From Akkermansiaceae bacterium (GTDB lineage: Bacteria > Verrucomicrobiota > Verrucomicrobiia > Verrucomicrobiales > Akkermansiaceae), in contig JAQGPE010000480.1 of the NCBI GenBank assembly GCA_028293225.1, positions 1 through 13,772 on the forward strand: a stretch of DNA of 13,772 nt, given 5' to 3'. Below the pieces are notes generated by a model. It did no database searches. It was given only the letters and a program-made list of their open reading frames with translations, and was not told the DNA's origin. The translations under genes were made by a program, and so were the position numbers. Below are positions 11,178 to 13,772 of this stretch, piece after piece (position 1 is the stretch's first letter; each line of letters opens with the position of its first letter).

Positions 11178-13772
11178 ATGGAACCCTTATCTGATTTTCG
11201 TTGGTTGATGACGCCCCTGAACCGCTTCCTGATAATGGTGGCCACCGGGATCGTAATCGCATCCCCCAAGGCTTCAGCCGTCGATTCGAACGGTAACGGC
11301 GTTCCCGACGATTGGGAACTCGCGCATCCGGGAATTCTATCGGTCTGGCCACCTGCGCTGAACCAGACGCTGCTACCTTACAACACGGCTCCCGGCTCGT
11401 TCCTGTTGAACAACGACACCTCTTCGGCAGTCACCTACACCGCCACGCTGTCGAACAACACCGTGCCGCTCTACAGCGCCTTGGATTCCATCACCGGCGG
11501 GGTGACCTACGCGTGGGACGAAATCTCCGCCACCGGCACGCTGCTTGCAACCATTTCAAATGCGGACGACGAGTCGGAGCCGGTGGCGATCACCGGCTTC
11601 ACCTTTCCCTTCTACGGCGCCAACTACAGCCAGGTTTACGTAAGTTCGAATGGCTTGCTCAGTTTCGTCTCTGGAGAGAATTCGGGCGGCAATGACCAAA
11701 TTCCGGGACCGGGTGCTCCGCAAAATACGATCGCGGCCTTCTGGGACGATCTCGACACACGAAGCACCGGTACCGTTTACTACAAACAGGAAGCGACACG
11801 CTTGATCGTCCAGTTCCAGAGTGTCGGTCGTTACGGCGGCGGCACAGGCAACTATACCTTTCAAGCGGTGCTCCATTCCACCGGCCAGATCGAGCTGCGC
11901 TACAAGACCATGACCGGACTCCTTAATTCCGCATCGATCGGTGTTGAGGGGGCAGACCAGTCACAGGGCTTCGGCGTCGTGAATAACACCGCTTATGTGG
12001 CGAACAGCGTGGCGTTGCGGTTCGATACAACCTCGAAGTTCTTCAACATTCCGACGCTGGCCGGATCGGTGTCGGCTCACACGGTCGGCAGCCTCAGCGG
12101 TCTCTTCGATTCGCTTAGCCTCCCACCGGGAGTCTACACCGCGAACGTTTCTATCAGTCACGCGGGTGCGGGTCCGTCGCCTTTGGCGCTGACGGCGAAA
12201 CTAACGGTTCCGGACCAGCCGGGTACGATCAGCATCACTTCCCCGGCGACGGGTTCGACGGGCATGCAGGGAACTTCGGTCTGGATCGAGGCGATGGCCG
12301 CGGATCCTGATGGCCTTGAGAAACTGGAGTTTTACGACGGGACGACGAAGCTGGGTGAAACCCCTGCTTATCCCGGCAACGATTACTACGGTTTCTATTG
12401 GTACGTGACCGAAAATGGATCGCGCTCTATCACCGCGAAGGCCATCGACTTTTTCGGCGGCGTGACGCCCTCCGCACCAATCCTTTTCAACGCGGTCGCC
12501 AACAACGACTTCGACGGCATGCCGGATAGCTGGGAAATTGCCAACTATCTGGACCCTAACGACCCCAATGACGGAGAGATCGACGCCGATACCGACGGCT
12601 ACACGAACCTGGAGGAATACCTCTTTGGAACCGATCCGCAGGTCGCTGAGGATTCGGACTTCGACGGGATGCCGGACGGATGGGAGTACCACAACGGCAC
12701 TGACATTCATGTTGCGGACAGCGGGGTGGATACGGACAACGATGGCCTCACCAATATCGAGGAATACTGGTATGGCACTAATCCACGGAACTTCGACACC
12801 GATGGCGACCTTTTGCCGGATCTTTACGAGATCGAGAACTGGCTCGATCCCTTGGTGGCCTCCGGCGAAGACGACGTGGATTTTGACGGCCTGACCAATC
12901 TCGAGGAATACCTCAACCAAACCAATCCGAACGATCCGGACAGCGACGGCGACGGAGTGACGGATGGTGTCGAGGTGGGTCAGGGCAGTGATCCCAACAA
13001 TCCAGCCGATGGCGGCAATCCACCACCCGATCCGGTGGAGAGTGTCGAGTTCAAGGTCGGCGGCGACTACGCCTCGTGGCGGATGGAGATCAAGTCCCTG
13101 GGGCCCCGCGACACCCGCACGCTGCTGGTGGTTAGCCCGGCTCCCGGCACCTGGGAAACGAAGAGCCACAAACTGTGGAAGAACAACAAATACGAGATCA
13201 CGATGCATCACACCGGCTCACGGCCGCAGGATGATCCGCCGTGGTATTGCTGGGAAGGCCAGATCGACGGCAAGCCGGGTGTCGGTACCTTCCCTTCGAT
13301 GGGAGACTATCAGCTAGGCGCTCGTAATAATGATGGAAAATATTTCACCGTTAAAGACCATTGGATTGTGGACAATGTCGATGGTTTGCTCACCTCGCAT
13401 CTGCACTCCAAAGGAGTGAATCATGTTTCGGGCAAAAAGTCATACCTTCTCCCAATAGAGGTTGTCGATAAAGATAAGAACCATGTCTCCAAACTGAAGA
13501 TTGGAAAGATGTCCGAGTCGGGAGTGCTAAGTGGCACAGGGGCAGGCACGATCCTCGACATCGATAAGGACTCGGACCGCTTCTTTGTTCGCGTGAAAGG
13601 AGGTGCTGCTGTAGGTGGGATTTCGGTGAAAGTCTCTACAACCGATAATCCTGATGCCACCTACAACGACAACGCCACGCAGATTGATCTTGTTGCTGAT
13701 GGAGCTGATGCCATTTCGAAATCGATGCTGCTAGTTTCGGACAGTGTGGATGACGGGCATCCGGTTGGTGGC
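11178..13772 (+). CDS. Large secreted multidomain protein with TSP3-like repeats (partial, runs off the window)
   Basis: An uninterrupted 865-codon frame from ATG, continuing past the window. Residues 1-34 look like a signal peptide (hydrophobic FLIMVATGIVIAS, cleavage expected after ASA), with ATG at 11208 as an alternative start. VDSNGNGVPDDWE (35-47) is a Ca-binding TSP3/dockerin-like motif. About 125-285 is a nidogen-like beta domain (FPFYGANYSQVYVSSNGLLSF...IAAFWDDLD). About 290-345 and 349-441 look like Ig-type domains, the second with DPDGLEKLEFYDGTTKLGE. About 443-610 has at least four TSP3-like units (DFDGMPDSWE, DFDGMPDGWE, DTDNDGLTNIEEY, DSDGDGVTDGVE). From 612 on is an unidentified region including DIDKDSDRFFVRVKGGAAVGG. 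It is probably exported and Ca-stabilised; the C-terminal function lies beyond the window. Confidence 0.88.
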   Translation, partial: MEPLSDFRWLMTPLNRFLIMVATGIVIASPKASAVDSNGNGVPDDWELAHPGILSVWPPALNQTLLPYNTAPGSFLLNNDTSSAVTYTATLSNNTVPLYSALDSITGGVTYAWDEISATGTLLATISNADDESEPVAITGFTFPFYGANYSQVYVSSNGLLSFVSGENSGGNDQIPGPGAPQNTIAAFWDDLDTRSTGTVYYKQEATRLIVQFQSVGRYGGGTGNYTFQAVLHSTGQIELRYKTMTGLLNSASIGVEGADQSQGFGVVNNTAYVANSVALRFDTTSKFFNIPTLAGSVSAHTVGSLSGLFDSLSLPPGVYTANVSISHAGAGPSPLALTAKLTVPDQPGTISITSPATGSTGMQGTSVWIEAMAADPDGLEKLEFYDGTTKLGETPAYPGNDYYGFYWYVTENGSRSITAKAIDFFGGVTPSAPILFNAVANNDFDGMPDSWEIANYLDPNDPNDGEIDADTDGYTNLEEYLFGTDPQVAEDSDFDGMPDGWEYHNGTDIHVADSGVDTDNDGLTNIEEYWYGTNPRNFDTDGDLLPDLYEIENWLDPLVASGEDDVDFDGLTNLEEYLNQTNPNDPDSDGDGVTDGVEVGQGSDPNNPADGGNPPPDPVESVEFKVGGDYASWRMEIKSLGPRDTRTLLVVSPAPGTWETKSHKLWKNNKYEITMHHTGSRPQDDPPWYCWEGQIDGKPGVGTFPSMGDYQLGARNNDGKYFTVKDHWIVDNVDGLLTSHLHSKGVNHVSGKKSYLLPIEVVDKDKNHVSKLKIGKMSESGVLSGTGAGTILDIDKDSDRFFVRVKGGAAVGGISVKVSTTDNPDATYNDNATQIDLVADGADAISKSMLLVSDSVDDGHPVGG

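Noticed and set aside
12015-12030. Half-site resembling the TTGTATCG operator (GTTCGATACAA)
   Set aside because: Only one half of the palindrome, and it lies inside coding sequence for a beta domain; expected by chance.
12201-13211. 336-aa minus-strand frame opposite the secreted protein
   Set aside because: It is antisense to the TSP3 and Ig coding region; its Val/Ile/Arg-rich repetitive sequence is what Asp-rich repeats give in reverse. The plus frame has a signal peptide and recognisable domains.

Overview
The window is GC-rich bacterial DNA. Most confident genes lack a Shine-Dalgarno sequence. A large secreted protein with TSP3-like Ca-binding repeats and an accessory cluster containing a single-stranded-DNA-binding protein are also present. 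This mix fits a Verrucomicrobiota-type chromosome carrying an integrated or decaying mobile region. That placement is inference; no marker gene settles it.

Left part (1-5070): a cation diffusion facilitator (185-1078); a spacer with two identical TTGTATCG-TT-CGATACAA palindromes that run up to a SprT-like zinc metalloprotein gene (1403-2188); a small low-affinity iron permease family protein (2287-2655); a reverse-strand membrane protein broken by a frameshift (2709-3100); and a complete AbiEi/AbiEii type IV toxin-antitoxin pair (3324-4846) with an operator-like inverted repeat and a terminator hairpin overlapping the toxin's last codons. A small membrane protein (4843-5070, minus) converges on the toxin gene.

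Middle part (5086-8922, mostly minus strand): an accessory cluster read from ssb (8922) leftwards. It holds an SSB without the usual acidic tip, a 322-aa mobile-element protein, a 148-aa protein ending in a sliding-clamp-like motif (QMSLF), a Cys-rich 138-aa protein and a 92-aa conserved accessory protein. Strong hairpins follow most of these genes. A decayed copy of the 92-aa gene lies in opposite orientation at 5815-6001.

Right part (9000-10860): two diverged copies of a roughly 350-500 nt non-coding element. Serial hairpins are preserved between the copies by compensatory base changes, and both end in the same ACGACAGAA tail. The copies flank a two-gene unit: a 98-aa membrane protein overlapping a 69-aa stand-alone zinc ribbon homologous to the tail of the SprT-like protein. 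This duplicated structured RNA is the most interesting item in the window.

After an AT-richer spacer (10859-11177) the window ends inside a large secreted multidomain protein (11178 to the edge): signal peptide, nidogen-like beta domain, Ig-like domains, TSP3-like repeats and an unidentified C-terminal region.
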